NCBI RefSeq assembly: GCF_002934685.1 | Contig: NZ_NKHL01000121.1 | Span: 124,001 to 188,000, forward strand | Source: Pseudomonas bohemica | Lineage (GTDB): Bacteria > Pseudomonadota > Gammaproteobacteria > Pseudomonadales > Pseudomonadaceae | Length of the DNA stretch: 64,000 nucleotides | Reading direction: 5' to 3' | Shown here: piece after piece, positions 36,037 to 44,437 of the stretch | Layout: each line of letters starts with the position of its first letter | Numbering within the stretch: the first letter of the stretch is position 1 | The notes under the pieces: generated by a model | Told to the model about the DNA's origin: nothing | The model's input: only the letters and a program-made list of their open reading frames with translations | The model's database searches: none | Program-made: the position numbers and the translations under genes

Positions 36037-36644
36037 AGCGCATGCGCCTCGCCGGACAAGTCCAGGCGCACGGCAATGCTCTGCATCGGCCAGGGCACAG
36101 GCCCTGAAAGCTGCGCATCGACCCGTACGCCAAGCGGCAGGCGTCCCGGCCACGGCCACTGATCCAGCCAGCCACTGGCCTCACCCTTGGGCGATACGCC
36201 GCGGTAGCTGAACTGCACGCTCTGCACCTGATGCAGCAGCACTTGCGGTTCGCCCATCGGCAGCAATGCCTGACCTTGCAGGCGCTCCAGACTGACCTGC
36301 AAGCGATGCCCGGCGACCAGCGCCAGGCTGTAGCGGTACAAACCTCCACCCAGCGTTGCCGGCAGCGGCGCGTAGAACGTCATGCTCTGCGCATCGCCTT
36401 TGAATACCGGTGACTGCTCAGTACCCGGCGCACCGGCTGCCAGGGGCAATGCCTGACCCACCACGCGATGCAGAAAATTCTGCGTCGAGCGCACCTCGTC
36501 CAGACGCGTGCTGTAGCGTTCAGCCTTGCCCATGGCGCGGTTGGCCCCGGTGATGGCGGCGCCCACCAGGGTCAGCAACACGCCCAGCAGGCTGATCACC
36601 ACCAGCACTTCGAGCAACGTGAAGCCCTGCATTCGGCGTGTCAT
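36033..36644 (-). CDS. gspJ: Minor pseudopilin, type II secretion
   Basis: A 203-residue minor pseudopilin. The prepilin peptidase site is MQG then FTLLEVLVVISLLGV, with Glu at +5. The start at 36644 overlaps the gspI stop by 4 bases; the open frame extends 156 bases further upstream but only shadows gspI. Pseudopilin tip component together with GspI and GspK. Confidence 0.88.
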   Translation of the reverse strand: MTRRMQGFTLLEVLVVISLLGVLLTLVGAAITGANRAMGKAERYSTRLDEVRSTQNFLHRVVGQALPLAAGAPGTEQSPVFKGDAQSMTFYAPLPATLGGGLYRYSLALVAGHRLQVSLERLQGQALLPMGEPQVLLHQVQSVQFSYRGVSPKGEASGWLDQWPWPGRLPLGVRVDAQLSGPVPWPMQSIAVRLDLSGEAHAL

Positions 36645-37009
36645 CGAGCGGCCCCCGAACCTGCGCTGCGCACTTGAAGGCTGCTGAAGTGTGCCTGGCG
36701 GGCTCCATCGCTGACCTTCAAATCCAGGCGCCACGCCTGTGCCGAGACATTGCCGGCCGGCAGGCTGCTGACATCCAGTTGCCACTTCACGCCGCTCCAA
36801 TGGCCTTCGGTACGTCCTGATTCCAGACGACCGGCGCTGGCTTCATCCATCAATGAGCGCGCCGCCAGACTCAATCGGTCACTGCGCTGCGCCTGCTGCA
36901 ACGCTTGCGCGCTTTGCCCGAATGCGACCACCAGCACACTGCTGCACAGCGCCAGCACAGCCAGTGCAGCGAGCATTTCCAGCAAGGTAAAGCCGCGCTG
37001 GCCGGTCAA
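36641..37009 (-). CDS. gspI: Minor pseudopilin, type II secretion
   Basis: A 122-residue minor pseudopilin with cleavage site QRG then FTLLEMLAALAVLALC and Glu at +5. The length fits GspI. It overlaps gspH and gspJ by 4 bases each. GspI usually nucleates the tip complex with GspJ and GspK. Confidence 0.87.
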   Translation of the reverse strand: MTGQRGFTLLEMLAALAVLALCSSVLVVAFGQSAQALQQAQRSDRLSLAARSLMDEASAGRLESGRTEGHWSGVKWQLDVSSLPAGNVSAQAWRLDLKVSDGARQAHFSSLQVRSAGSGAAR

Positions 37010-37443
37010 TTAAGCGTGCGCAACTGAACGTTGCCCGTCAGCCAGCTGATGTCGATACGCCAACGTTTGTCGCCGCGTGACAACAGCAGGTGACCGCCGC
37101 TGGAGCCGCCATCGGGGTAGAAGTCGAATGCCGAGCCCAGGCCGTCGGCCGTCTGCAAGGTAAGCTGCATGTCACGCGGCAACTGCTGAACCTTCTGTCG
37201 CGGGCCCTGGAAGCGTCCATTACGCAGGTCAAAGCGAGTCTGTGCCGGTTGCCCGGTGACAATGGCCTGCACCCGGGCTGCGCGCAGCGCCTGAACCGTC
37301 GCGCTTAACGCACGGCGCTCACCCGCGGCCTGCAACCCGTTGCCCACGCCATAGCCCATCAGAGCGACGCTGATGCCGATCAATACGATCACCACCAACA
37401 GTTCGAACAGGGTGAAGCCGCGGGCGCGGGGCAGGGCGCGCAT
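37006..37443 (-). CDS. gspH: Minor pseudopilin, type II secretion
   Basis: A 145-residue pseudopilin with cleavage site ARG then FTLFELLVVIVLIGI and Glu at +5. It has the GspH C-terminal beta domain pattern (RRALSATVQALRAARVQAI, then a Gly-rich end). It lies 2 bases after gspG and overlaps gspI by 4. Confidence 0.87.
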   Translation of the reverse strand: MRALPRARGFTLFELLVVIVLIGISVALMGYGVGNGLQAAGERRALSATVQALRAARVQAIVTGQPAQTRFDLRNGRFQGPRQKVQQLPRDMQLTLQTADGLGSAFDFYPDGGSSGGHLLLSRGDKRWRIDISWLTGNVQLRTLN

Positions 37444-37445
37444 GG

Positions 37446-37871
37446 TTATTCCCAGTTACCGATGTCGGCCTTGTAGCCTTCGCCACCTGGCTGGCCGTCC
37501 TGACCATAGAAAATCAGGTCGAAGCTGCCGTGTTCGCCGGGATAGCGATAGCCGAAGGCATGTCCGAACGGGTCCTTGAGGTCCGATGGCTTGGCGTAAG
37601 GACCTGCCCAGCCAGGGGCGTTCGCTGGTTTGCTGACCAATTGCTGCAAGTTCGCCGGGGGCGTGCCGACATCCAGGCCGTAACTTTCGATCTTCATGCC
37701 CAGGCTGGCCAGTTGCGCCTTGCCTGCACCGTATTTGCCTTTATCGACATTACCGCCGACCTGGCGCACGACGATGGTGGCGACGATACCCAGCAGCACG
37801 ATCACAGCGAGCATTTCCAACAGGGTGAAACCGCCCTGGCGGTGGCCGCGGGCGAGATTGAAACGAGACAT
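37446..37871 (-). CDS. gspG: Major pseudopilin, type II secretion
   Basis: A 141-residue major pseudopilin: cleavage at QGG then FTLLEMLAVIVLLGI, Glu at +5. The C-terminal part (DPFGHAFGYRYPGEHGSFDLIFYGQDGQPGGEG) contains the Asp-rich calcium-binding loop typical of GspG. It needs a prepilin peptidase encoded elsewhere (none in this window), probably PilD. Confidence 0.92.
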   Translation of the reverse strand: MSRFNLARGHRQGGFTLLEMLAVIVLLGIVATIVVRQVGGNVDKGKYGAGKAQLASLGMKIESYGLDVGTPPANLQQLVSKPANAPGWAGPYAKPSDLKDPFGHAFGYRYPGEHGSFDLIFYGQDGQPGGEGYKADIGNWE

Positions 37872-37881
37872 GGGTGTTTCC

Positions 37882-39084
37882 TCAAATGTTACTGGTAAGG
37901 CTCATCAGCGGCAGCATGATGGCGAGCATGATCACCGCCACCATCACCGCCATGACCACTGTCAGACTGGGGACGAGGGCCGCGAGCAAGCGGTCTATGC
38001 CGCGCTTGGCCTCAACGTCGAACACGTCGGCGACTTTGAGCAACATGCTGTCGAGATTGCCGGCCTGTTCGCCGACCTCGATCATCTGCAGTGCCAGCTC
38101 CGGCAGCAGCGGGTGTTCACCGAAGGCTTGGGCCAGCGTGCCGCCGCCCTTGACCCAATCGGTGGCGTGCTCGACCTGAGCGCGCAATGCGTGGTTACCG
38201 CAGACCTGACGGACGATGGTCATCGCCTGTAACAGCGCCACGCCATTGCTCAGCAGGGTGCCCAGCGTGCGTGCCAGTCGGGCGGCCTCGACCCGTTGCA
38301 GCAACGGGCCGATGACCTTGATCAGGAGTACGCGCCGGTCGTGACGCTGACGGCGCTGCGGATCTCGGCGCATGATGGCGATGCTCCAGATCGACACCAC
38401 AATCGCTGCGAGCAATAGCAGGCCGTAAGCGCTCAGGAATTCGCCCAGCCCGAGAATGACTTGGGTGATCAGCGGGATCGGCACGCCGAGGTCGCGGAAA
38501 ATCGGTACGAACTGCGGCACGACGTAGGCCAGCAGCAATGCCAGGGAGCCGAGCACGCCGACCACCAGAAAGATCGGGTAAATCAGCGCGTTGATGACTT
38601 CGCCGCGCAGCATCTGGCTGCGCTCAAGGTAGTCGGAGAGCTGTCGCAGCGTATGTTCGAGCGACCCTCCAGCCTCACCGGCACGCACCATGCTGATGTA
38701 CAGGCCTGAGAACTGGCCGTGTTCTTCTTCCAGCGCCTGACTCAAGGGCTTGCCAGCCTTGACCTGCTCCCGTACCCGCTCCAGCAATGCATGGCGTTTG
38801 GGCTCGTGGGTCTGTCTGAGCAGAATGCCCAGCGCGCGTTCCAGCGGCTGACCGGCCCCCAGCAGCGTCGCCAGTCGCTGTGTGAAACTGACCAGCGCGG
38901 CGCCATTCATGGCACTGCGACGCATGACGGCGCGCAAGTCGCTACCGGCACTGGCGTCCAGACTCAATACCAGCAGGCCACGCTGTTGCAGGGTGGCCAG
39001 AGCGGCTGTTTGGTCGGGGGCTTGCAGCGCACCATTCTGAACGGCGCCTTCGGCATCCAGTGCACGGTATTTGAAATGCGCCAT
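37882..39084 (-). CDS. gspF: Type II secretion inner-membrane platform protein
   Basis: A 400-residue polytopic protein with two repeated GspF cytoplasmic domains (roughly 60-185 and 265-385) and three membrane helices (near 165-190, 215-240 and 370-395). It begins MAHFKYRALDAEG, typical of the family. It starts two bases after the gspE stop and precedes gspG. Confidence 0.92.
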   Translation of the reverse strand: MAHFKYRALDAEGAVQNGALQAPDQTAALATLQQRGLLVLSLDASAGSDLRAVMRRSAMNGAALVSFTQRLATLLGAGQPLERALGILLRQTHEPKRHALLERVREQVKAGKPLSQALEEEHGQFSGLYISMVRAGEAGGSLEHTLRQLSDYLERSQMLRGEVINALIYPIFLVVGVLGSLALLLAYVVPQFVPIFRDLGVPIPLITQVILGLGEFLSAYGLLLLAAIVVSIWSIAIMRRDPQRRQRHDRRVLLIKVIGPLLQRVEAARLARTLGTLLSNGVALLQAMTIVRQVCGNHALRAQVEHATDWVKGGGTLAQAFGEHPLLPELALQMIEVGEQAGNLDSMLLKVADVFDVEAKRGIDRLLAALVPSLTVVMAVMVAVIMLAIMLPLMSLTSNI

Positions 39085-39086
39085 GG

Positions 39087-40823
39087 TCAGTCGCCGCGCG
39101 TAACGCGCAGCACCTCTTCAAGCGAGGTGACGCCTGCAACGGCCTGGCGCAAACCCTCTTCGTAGAGCGTGCGCAACCCCCTGCGGCGGGCGGCTTGCTC
39201 CAGCGTGGCGGCATCGGCCTGACGCATCAGTAGCGAACGCAGCTCTTCGTTCATCACCAGCAGCTCAGTGATTGCGCTGCGCCCGTGATAGCCACCGCCG
39301 GACAACTCGCTGGCCGGGCGATAGAGCAGAATCGGCCGCTGGTCGGTGAAACGCTCCAGGCCATGTTCAGCCACCAGTTGCGGCGGTGCCTCAAAGGCGA
39401 CTCGCGTGACAGGGTCGAGCCTGCGCACCAGACGCTGGGCCAGAATGCCTTTGACGGTCGAGGCGATCAGGTAGCTTTCGACGCCCATGTCCAGCAGGCG
39501 GGTGATACTCGCCGCAGCGCTGTTAGTGTGCAGGGTGGAAAGCACCAGGTGGCCGGTCAGCGAGGACTGGATTGCGATACGGCAGGTTTCCAGGTCGCGC
39601 ATCTCACCGATCATGATCACGTCCGGGTCCTGACGCACGATGGAGCGCAGCGCCCCGGCGAAGTCCAGACCGATAGCGGGTTTTACTTGAATCTGGTTAA
39701 TACCTTCCAGCTGGTATTCCACCGGGTCTTCGACGGTGATGATCTTGCGTTCGGCGGTGTTCAGGCGCGACAGGGCGGTGTACAGCGTGGTGGTTTTGCC
39801 GGAGCCGGTGGGGCCGGTGACGAGCAGAATGCCGTGCGGGTTTTCCAGCACGTCGAGAAAGGTCTGCAGACGCTCGCCGTCCATGCCCAGGCTTGGAAAG
39901 TCAAAACTCACGGTCTGGCGGTCGAGCAGACGCATGACCACCGACTCGCCGAAACTGGTGGGCACGGTGCTGACGCGCAGATCAAGCTCCTTGCCCTGGA
40001 TGCGCAGCATGATGCGGCCGTCCTGAGGCAGGCGCCGTTCGGCAATGTCCAGCCGGGCCATGATCTTGAGGCGCGAAATGATCGCTGCCGAAGAACTGGA
40101 AGGGGGAGCTTCTGCTTCATGCAGCACGCCGTCGATCCGGTAACGCACCTTGAGGTGGCTCTCAAAGGGTTCGATGTGAACGTCGGAGGCGCGCTGTTCG
40201 ACCGCGCGCTGCAGGATCAGGTTGACCAGGCGGATGACCGGAGCCTCGGAGGCCAGGTCCTTGAGATGTTCAATGTCCTCTTCGGCGCCACTGTGCTCAT
40301 CCAGCGTCTCGATCAAGGAGCCCATTGCCGAGCGACCTTGACCGTAGAAGCGCTCGATCAGGCCGTCCACTTCGCTCGCGGCACCCACCGAAACGTACAC
40401 CGGCAACTGGCAGGCGTAACGCAGCGCGTCGAAGGCATAGGCATTGCCGGGGTTGGCCGCGAGTACGTGAACGCCATCGGCATGCTTGCCAATGGGCAAC
40501 AGACGATAGTGGCGCAGGAAGCGCTCGCTGAGCGCGGGCAGGGCATCAGCGGGCAGTGGCACGGCGTCGGTCATGAGCAGCGGTGCATTCAGGGTCGATG
40601 CCCAGGCGCGTGCCAGGTCCATTTCCGATACCAGCCCCAGACGCGTCAACATTTCGGTCAGCGAGCTGCCGTCGGCATCCTGGGCCAATCGCCGGGCGCG
40701 TTCGAGGTCGACTGTCTTGAGCCCGGCATGGGCCAGCAACCAGCCACACAGCGCTTCGGAAGACAGTGCGGTCAGGTGTTGGCTATTGATGGGGGGCAAC
40801 GTTATGGACACAGCAAGCTTCAA
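39087..40823 (-). CDS. gspE: Type II secretion ATPase
   Basis: A 578-residue secretion ATPase. It has an N-terminal MshEN-like domain (about 20-165), then the N2 domain, Walker A GPTGSGKTTTLY near residue 340, Asp box (ITVEDPVEYQ), Walker B MIGEMRD and His box (STLHTNSA). Where most GspE proteins carry a four-cysteine zinc site, the stretch from AQRLVRRLDPV to GGGYHGRS has no cysteine at all. First gene of the eleven-gene secretion operon; transcription probably starts in or upstream of the short gap before it, which carries a hairpin. Confidence 0.93.
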   Translation of the reverse strand: MKLAVSITLPPINSQHLTALSSEALCGWLLAHAGLKTVDLERARRLAQDADGSSLTEMLTRLGLVSEMDLARAWASTLNAPLLMTDAVPLPADALPALSERFLRHYRLLPIGKHADGVHVLAANPGNAYAFDALRYACQLPVYVSVGAASEVDGLIERFYGQGRSAMGSLIETLDEHSGAEEDIEHLKDLASEAPVIRLVNLILQRAVEQRASDVHIEPFESHLKVRYRIDGVLHEAEAPPSSSSAAIISRLKIMARLDIAERRLPQDGRIMLRIQGKELDLRVSTVPTSFGESVVMRLLDRQTVSFDFPSLGMDGERLQTFLDVLENPHGILLVTGPTGSGKTTTLYTALSRLNTAERKIITVEDPVEYQLEGINQIQVKPAIGLDFAGALRSIVRQDPDVIMIGEMRDLETCRIAIQSSLTGHLVLSTLHTNSAAASITRLLDMGVESYLIASTVKGILAQRLVRRLDPVTRVAFEAPPQLVAEHGLERFTDQRPILLYRPASELSGGGYHGRSAITELLVMNEELRSLLMRQADAATLEQAARRRGLRTLYEEGLRQAVAGVTSLEEVLRVTRGD

Positions 40824-40828
40824 ATAAC

Positions 40829-40850
40829 GGGGGCCTCTTTCGAGACCCCC
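40829..40850 (-). terminator. Hairpin with GAAA loop between the small exported gene and gspE
   Basis: On the minus strand GGGGGTCTC-GAAA-GAGGCCCCC gives a 9-bp stem with one G-U pair and a stable GNRA-type tetraloop. It lies 36 bases after the small upstream gene and 5 bases before the gspE start. No T-run follows, so it may act as an attenuator or mRNA boundary that lets some transcription pass to gspE. Confidence 0.55.
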
Positions 40851-40886
40851 TTTGGTAATGAGTTACGCACCAATTAAGCGCGTGCG

Positions 40887-41114
40887 TTAGTTTGACGCAG
40901 GCGCTGTTTTATTTGCCGGGCGGCCGCGTTTGTTTTCATCAGCCTGATTCTGTTTATGCTGTTTTTTCTCGATTGTTGTACCTTGAGTTTGAGTCATTAC
41001 AGTTGAATCAGATGCGCCGGAAACGTTTTCCTGTGTATCGGAATCGGCAGCGAAAGTCGCACCGGAAAGCGCAATCGTTACTGCTGCAAGGGTGCCGAGT
41101 ATTGGCATTTTCAT
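40887..41114 (-). CDS. Small exported protein of unknown function
   Basis: A 75-residue protein. The ATG at 41114 has CTGGAG eight bases upstream. The signal peptide MKMPILGTLAAVTIALSGAT is cleaved after TFA, leaving a mature part of about 52 residues, hydrophilic, rich in Gln, Lys, Asn, Asp and Thr, ending basic (KRGRPANKTAPASN). I recognise no family. It lies just upstream of gspE on the same strand and divergent from a secreted GH3 enzyme, so a link to the secretion system is possible but only by position. Confidence 0.6.
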   Translation of the reverse strand: MKMPILGTLAAVTIALSGATFAADSDTQENVSGASDSTVMTQTQGTTIEKKQHKQNQADENKRGRPANKTAPASN

Positions 41115-41579
41115 GGGGTAGTCTCCAGTGTTTATATCGTGCTTGAAATACGTGTCTGGCCGCGAGAACGGGCTGGGTACGGCGCTTCTGCCGTCTGGAA
41201 ACCCCATTCTGCGAGGTCTGCAGGCGGTATCCAGAAAAATTGCTAAACCTACAGACCTGTAGGTTTAGCGGTAGTTCACTGGTTGTGTCAAAAAATTACA
41301 AGTTTTAACGATCGTCTGTTTTTTGTTTGACTTCGCCTGAAAACAGAAGCCTTAATTTAAATGCAGCGGGTATTCCCGTGCTAATCAGTGGCTTATTGCC
41401 ATTAACCTTAGTAGTTGAGATTGTGTCGTCAAACGTTGGTCGCTAGTTCGGCCGCTGTTTTCCGTCGTCCGTTGTTTCTGGTTAGAGACTTCGGTATAGG
41501 CAAGCTATTGCCTGGAATCAACGGTTTCAGCGTGTCAACTGCGACAAAACAGCGCGGGCGATATCTGGAGAATGGTTCT
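41115..41579. promoter_or_regulatory. Divergent promoter region of the small exported gene and the GH3 gene
   Basis: This 465-base gap is clearly more AT-rich than its surroundings between about 41230 and 41420. Its main feature is a perfect 28-base palindrome at 41242-41269. TTGACT near 41328 could be a -35 box toward the GH3 gene but no convincing -10 is spaced properly. A long open frame extends into it from the GH3 gene but lacks a ribosome site, so the stretch 41415-41579 is treated as leader. Confidence 0.5.
41242..41269. promoter_or_regulatory. Perfect 13-bp inverted repeat (candidate operator)
   Basis: GCTAAACCTACAG (41242-41254) and CTGTAGGTTTAGC (41257-41269) are exact reverse complements around the dinucleotide AC. 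Symmetry and length fit a TetR-family dimer or paired-dimer operator. A TetR-family gene lies just past the GH3 gene and is the first candidate to bind it. A hairpin role in RNA is less likely since no T-run follows. Confidence 0.6.
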
Positions 41580-44315
41580 ATGCGAAACCGTAAAACATTG
41601 GGTGCCCATTCGGCTCTGGCCCTGTTGAGTCTGGCCATCAGCCATGCCAACGCTGCCGATACAACCACGCAGGAGCAACTGGCTGCCAAAGAGATTCGCG
41701 CTGACAAAGCGGCCGAAAAAACACTGGCCAAGATGACCCAGGAAGAAAAACTGGCGTACATCGGCGGGATCGGCGGTTGGGACGTCAAACCGCTGAGTCA
41801 ATACGGCGTTCCTCAGATTTACGGTGCCGATGGCGGCGCGGGCATCCGCTATACCAGCCAGGGCAACGATTCGGGCGTGGTCTATCCATCCGGCCCTAAC
41901 CTGGCAGCCACCTTCAACCCGCGCCGCGCCATCGATTTCGGCCGCGCGCTGGGCTATGACACCGCCACCGGCGGCTACCAGTTCGTTACCGGTCCTGGCA
42001 TGAACCTGTACCGCATGCCGTGGAGCGGCCGGGCATTCGAGTACCTGTCCGGTGAAGATCCATTCCTGGGCGCCAGCCTGGGCCCGGCAGTGATCAACGG
42101 CATCCAGCAGCGCCGCGTGTGGGCTGAAGCCAAGCACTATGCGGGCAACGATCAGGAAACCAATCGCTTCATCCTCAATCAGGTCATGCCGGAGCGTGTA
42201 CTGCGCGAAATGACGCTGCCTCCGTTTGAGTCGGCAACCAAGAACGGCACCGTGGCGATGATGATGTGTTCGTTCCAGAAGGTGAACGGCGAGTATGCGT
42301 GCGAAAACAAGCACCTGATCGACGGCATCCTGAAAAAGGAATGGGGCTACAAGGGCCTGGTACAGAGCGACTACAACGCCGTCGTTCATGGCTTGCCGGC
42401 CGCGCAGGCGGGTACCGATCTGGACATGATGGGTGGCCAGATGAACAGCTCGGTGCTGAAGCCTTACCTGGACAGCGGTGAGCTGGACATGGCGACCATC
42501 GATGACAAGGTCCGCCGCATCCTCAAGAACATCTACCTGTACCAGTTCGACAAATTCGCGCCGCTGACCACGCACAACATGAACAGCGCAACCAGCAACA
42601 AGGTCGCGCTGAACATCGCCCGCGAAGGCATCGTGTTGCTGAAGAACCAGAACGACGTGCTGCCGCTGGACAAGTCCAAGGTCAAGCGCATCGCTGTCGT
42701 TGGCAACCTGGCCAAGTACGCGCCGCCAACCGGTTTCGGCAGTGCCCATGTCGACGCCACGCACTACATCAGCGAGTTCAGTGGCCTGAAGCAAATGGCC
42801 CCGAACGCCAAGGTCGAGTTCCTGGACGGCCTGTCCCTTGATCCTGCAGCCTCGCCGTGGACCACCACCGACAGCAAGGGCAACGAAGTCAGCGGCATGA
42901 AGGCCGAGTTCTTCACCAATGCCAACTGGTCGGGCGAGCCGTCCGCTACCCGTATCGACAGCCACGTCGATATGGACTGGTCCACCGATGACATCCCGAG
43001 CAATGGCGACACCTCCAACACTTCGATCCGCTGGAGCGGCAAAGTCACCCCGACCACCAGCGGCGATCAGGTGTTCAAGGTGCGTGCCGATGGCGCGGTC
43101 CGCGTGTGGGTCAACGGGGAGAAGATCATCGACAACGGTGATGGCGAAAACATCACCAACAAGAGTATTCCTCCGACCATTCCGGTGTCCGGCAAGATCA
43201 AGCTGGAAGCGGGCAAAGCGTACGACGTGAAGCTTGAGTACTCGCGCCGTGACGGGTACCTGTCGACCATGGGCGGCCTGGTGGGTGTACAGATGGCCTG
43301 GGCATCGCTCACTGCGCCGCAGGATCTGTCCGCCTATGACGCGGTCGTGGTGGCTGTGGGTAACAGCAATGAATACGAAGGCGAAGGTTTCGACCACAGT
43401 TTCGACCTGCCCGAATATCAGAACGAGCTGATCCAGAACATCGCCAAGGCCAACCCGAACACCGTGGTAACGATGCACGGCGGCACAGCGCTGAAGATGA
43501 GCGACTGGATCGATCAGGTGCCAGCAGCACTGCACGCCTTCTACCCAGGGCAGAACGGTGGTCAGGCGCTTGCCGAGATCCTGTTCGGCAAGGTCAACCC
43601 GTCGGGCAAGCTGCCGATCAGTATCGAACGCAATGTCGAAGACAACCCGCTCTATCCGGACTTCCCCAAGTTCGACAACACCCGCACGCTCAAAGAGATC
43701 AGCTACAAGCACGATCTGACGATGCTGGGCTATCGCGGTTACGACAAGAAGGGCACCAAGCCGCTGTTCGCTTTCGGTCACGGCCTGTCGTACACCCAGT
43801 TCACCTACAACAACATTTCCGTCACGCCGGGCGTTGCGGTGGGCAACACACCGATCAAGGTGTCGTTCGATCTGACCAACAGCGGCAAACGTGCAGGCTC
43901 CGAAGTGGCCGAGCTGTATGTCGGTCAGCAAAACCCGAAAGTGGAACGCGCCGTCAAGGAGCTCAAGGGCTACAAGAAGGTCTTCCTGCAGCCGGGTGAA
44001 ACACGTCACGTCACCATCGAACTGAATGACCGTTCGTTGGCGTATTTCGACGAGGCGAGCAAGCAATGGGTGGTCGACGCCGATACCTTCAACATCAGTC
44101 TGGGCGCTGCGTCGGATGACATTCGACTCAACGCGAAACTGGTCAACTCGTTCCGTCAGGAACTCTCGACTACTACAAGCAACCCGTTGCCGCGTTCAGC
44201 GCTGAACTCGACCAAGGTGACCTTGCCAGCCATCAAGACAGGCGGTGTCTTCGACCAAAGCGAAAGTGCTGACGAAAGCACTGGCAGCAGTGATTACGAC
44301 AACACCGACTACTGA
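41580..44315 (+). CDS. Exported GH3 glycosidase (beta-glucosidase-like) with PA14 domain
   Basis: The ATG at 41580 with CTGGAG upstream gives 911 residues: a signal peptide (to about residue 26, ANA), GH3 N-terminal barrel (about 45-330), GH3 C-terminal domain split by a PA14 domain (about 440-575), and a fibronectin III-like domain (about 755-840). The nucleophile is Asp264 in VQSDYNA; Glu600 in NEYEGEGFD matches the acid/base position of PA14-containing yeast beta-glucosidases. The tail is Ser/Asp-rich (STGSSDYDNTDY). The PA14 insert usually shapes substrate pocket width. It probably acts outside the cytoplasm on plant or microbial beta-glucosides; substrate unproven. The neighbouring type II system may export it. 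Confidence 0.88.
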   Translation: MRNRKTLGAHSALALLSLAISHANAADTTTQEQLAAKEIRADKAAEKTLAKMTQEEKLAYIGGIGGWDVKPLSQYGVPQIYGADGGAGIRYTSQGNDSGVVYPSGPNLAATFNPRRAIDFGRALGYDTATGGYQFVTGPGMNLYRMPWSGRAFEYLSGEDPFLGASLGPAVINGIQQRRVWAEAKHYAGNDQETNRFILNQVMPERVLREMTLPPFESATKNGTVAMMMCSFQKVNGEYACENKHLIDGILKKEWGYKGLVQSDYNAVVHGLPAAQAGTDLDMMGGQMNSSVLKPYLDSGELDMATIDDKVRRILKNIYLYQFDKFAPLTTHNMNSATSNKVALNIAREGIVLLKNQNDVLPLDKSKVKRIAVVGNLAKYAPPTGFGSAHVDATHYISEFSGLKQMAPNAKVEFLDGLSLDPAASPWTTTDSKGNEVSGMKAEFFTNANWSGEPSATRIDSHVDMDWSTDDIPSNGDTSNTSIRWSGKVTPTTSGDQVFKVRADGAVRVWVNGEKIIDNGDGENITNKSIPPTIPVSGKIKLEAGKAYDVKLEYSRRDGYLSTMGGLVGVQMAWASLTAPQDLSAYDAVVVAVGNSNEYEGEGFDHSFDLPEYQNELIQNIAKANPNTVVTMHGGTALKMSDWIDQVPAALHAFYPGQNGGQALAEILFGKVNPSGKLPISIERNVEDNPLYPDFPKFDNTRTLKEISYKHDLTMLGYRGYDKKGTKPLFAFGHGLSYTQFTYNNISVTPGVAVGNTPIKVSFDLTNSGKRAGSEVAELYVGQQNPKVERAVKELKGYKKVFLQPGETRHVTIELNDRSLAYFDEASKQWVVDADTFNISLGAASDDIRLNAKLVNSFRQELSTTTSNPLPRSALNSTKVTLPAIKTGGVFDQSESADESTGSSDYDNTDY

Positions 44316-44323
44316 TTCAGCGA

Positions 44324-44402
44324 CGAGGCGGGTGCTGCCAGAGGAGGGCACATCAGGGGTGATTCATACCTGATGCGCCGGATGGCTGGCGCTCCCGCCT
44401 CG
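44324..44402. terminator. Nested inverted repeats between convergent GH3 and TetR genes
   Basis: Three arms fold on each other: CGAGGCGGG (44324-44332) with CCCGCCTCG (44394-44402), GCCAG (44337-44341) with CTGGC (44386-44390), and CATCAGG (44351-44357) with CCTGATG (44369-44375). It occupies most of the 122-base gap between convergent genes, and so is a probable two-way transcription barrier, although no T-tract is present. Confidence 0.55.
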
Positions 44403-44437
44403 TGGATCGGAAGGTATTGATACAGTGTGGCCAGTGG

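Noticed and set aside
41415..41579. N-terminal extension of the GH3 protein
   Set aside because: In-frame but without ribosome site, and it would bury the signal peptide; the ATG at 41580 is preferred.
41535..44066. 843-codon open frame antisense to the GH3 gene
   Set aside because: Very long, but the sense frame shows signal peptide, catalytic residues and domains; the antisense product has none.
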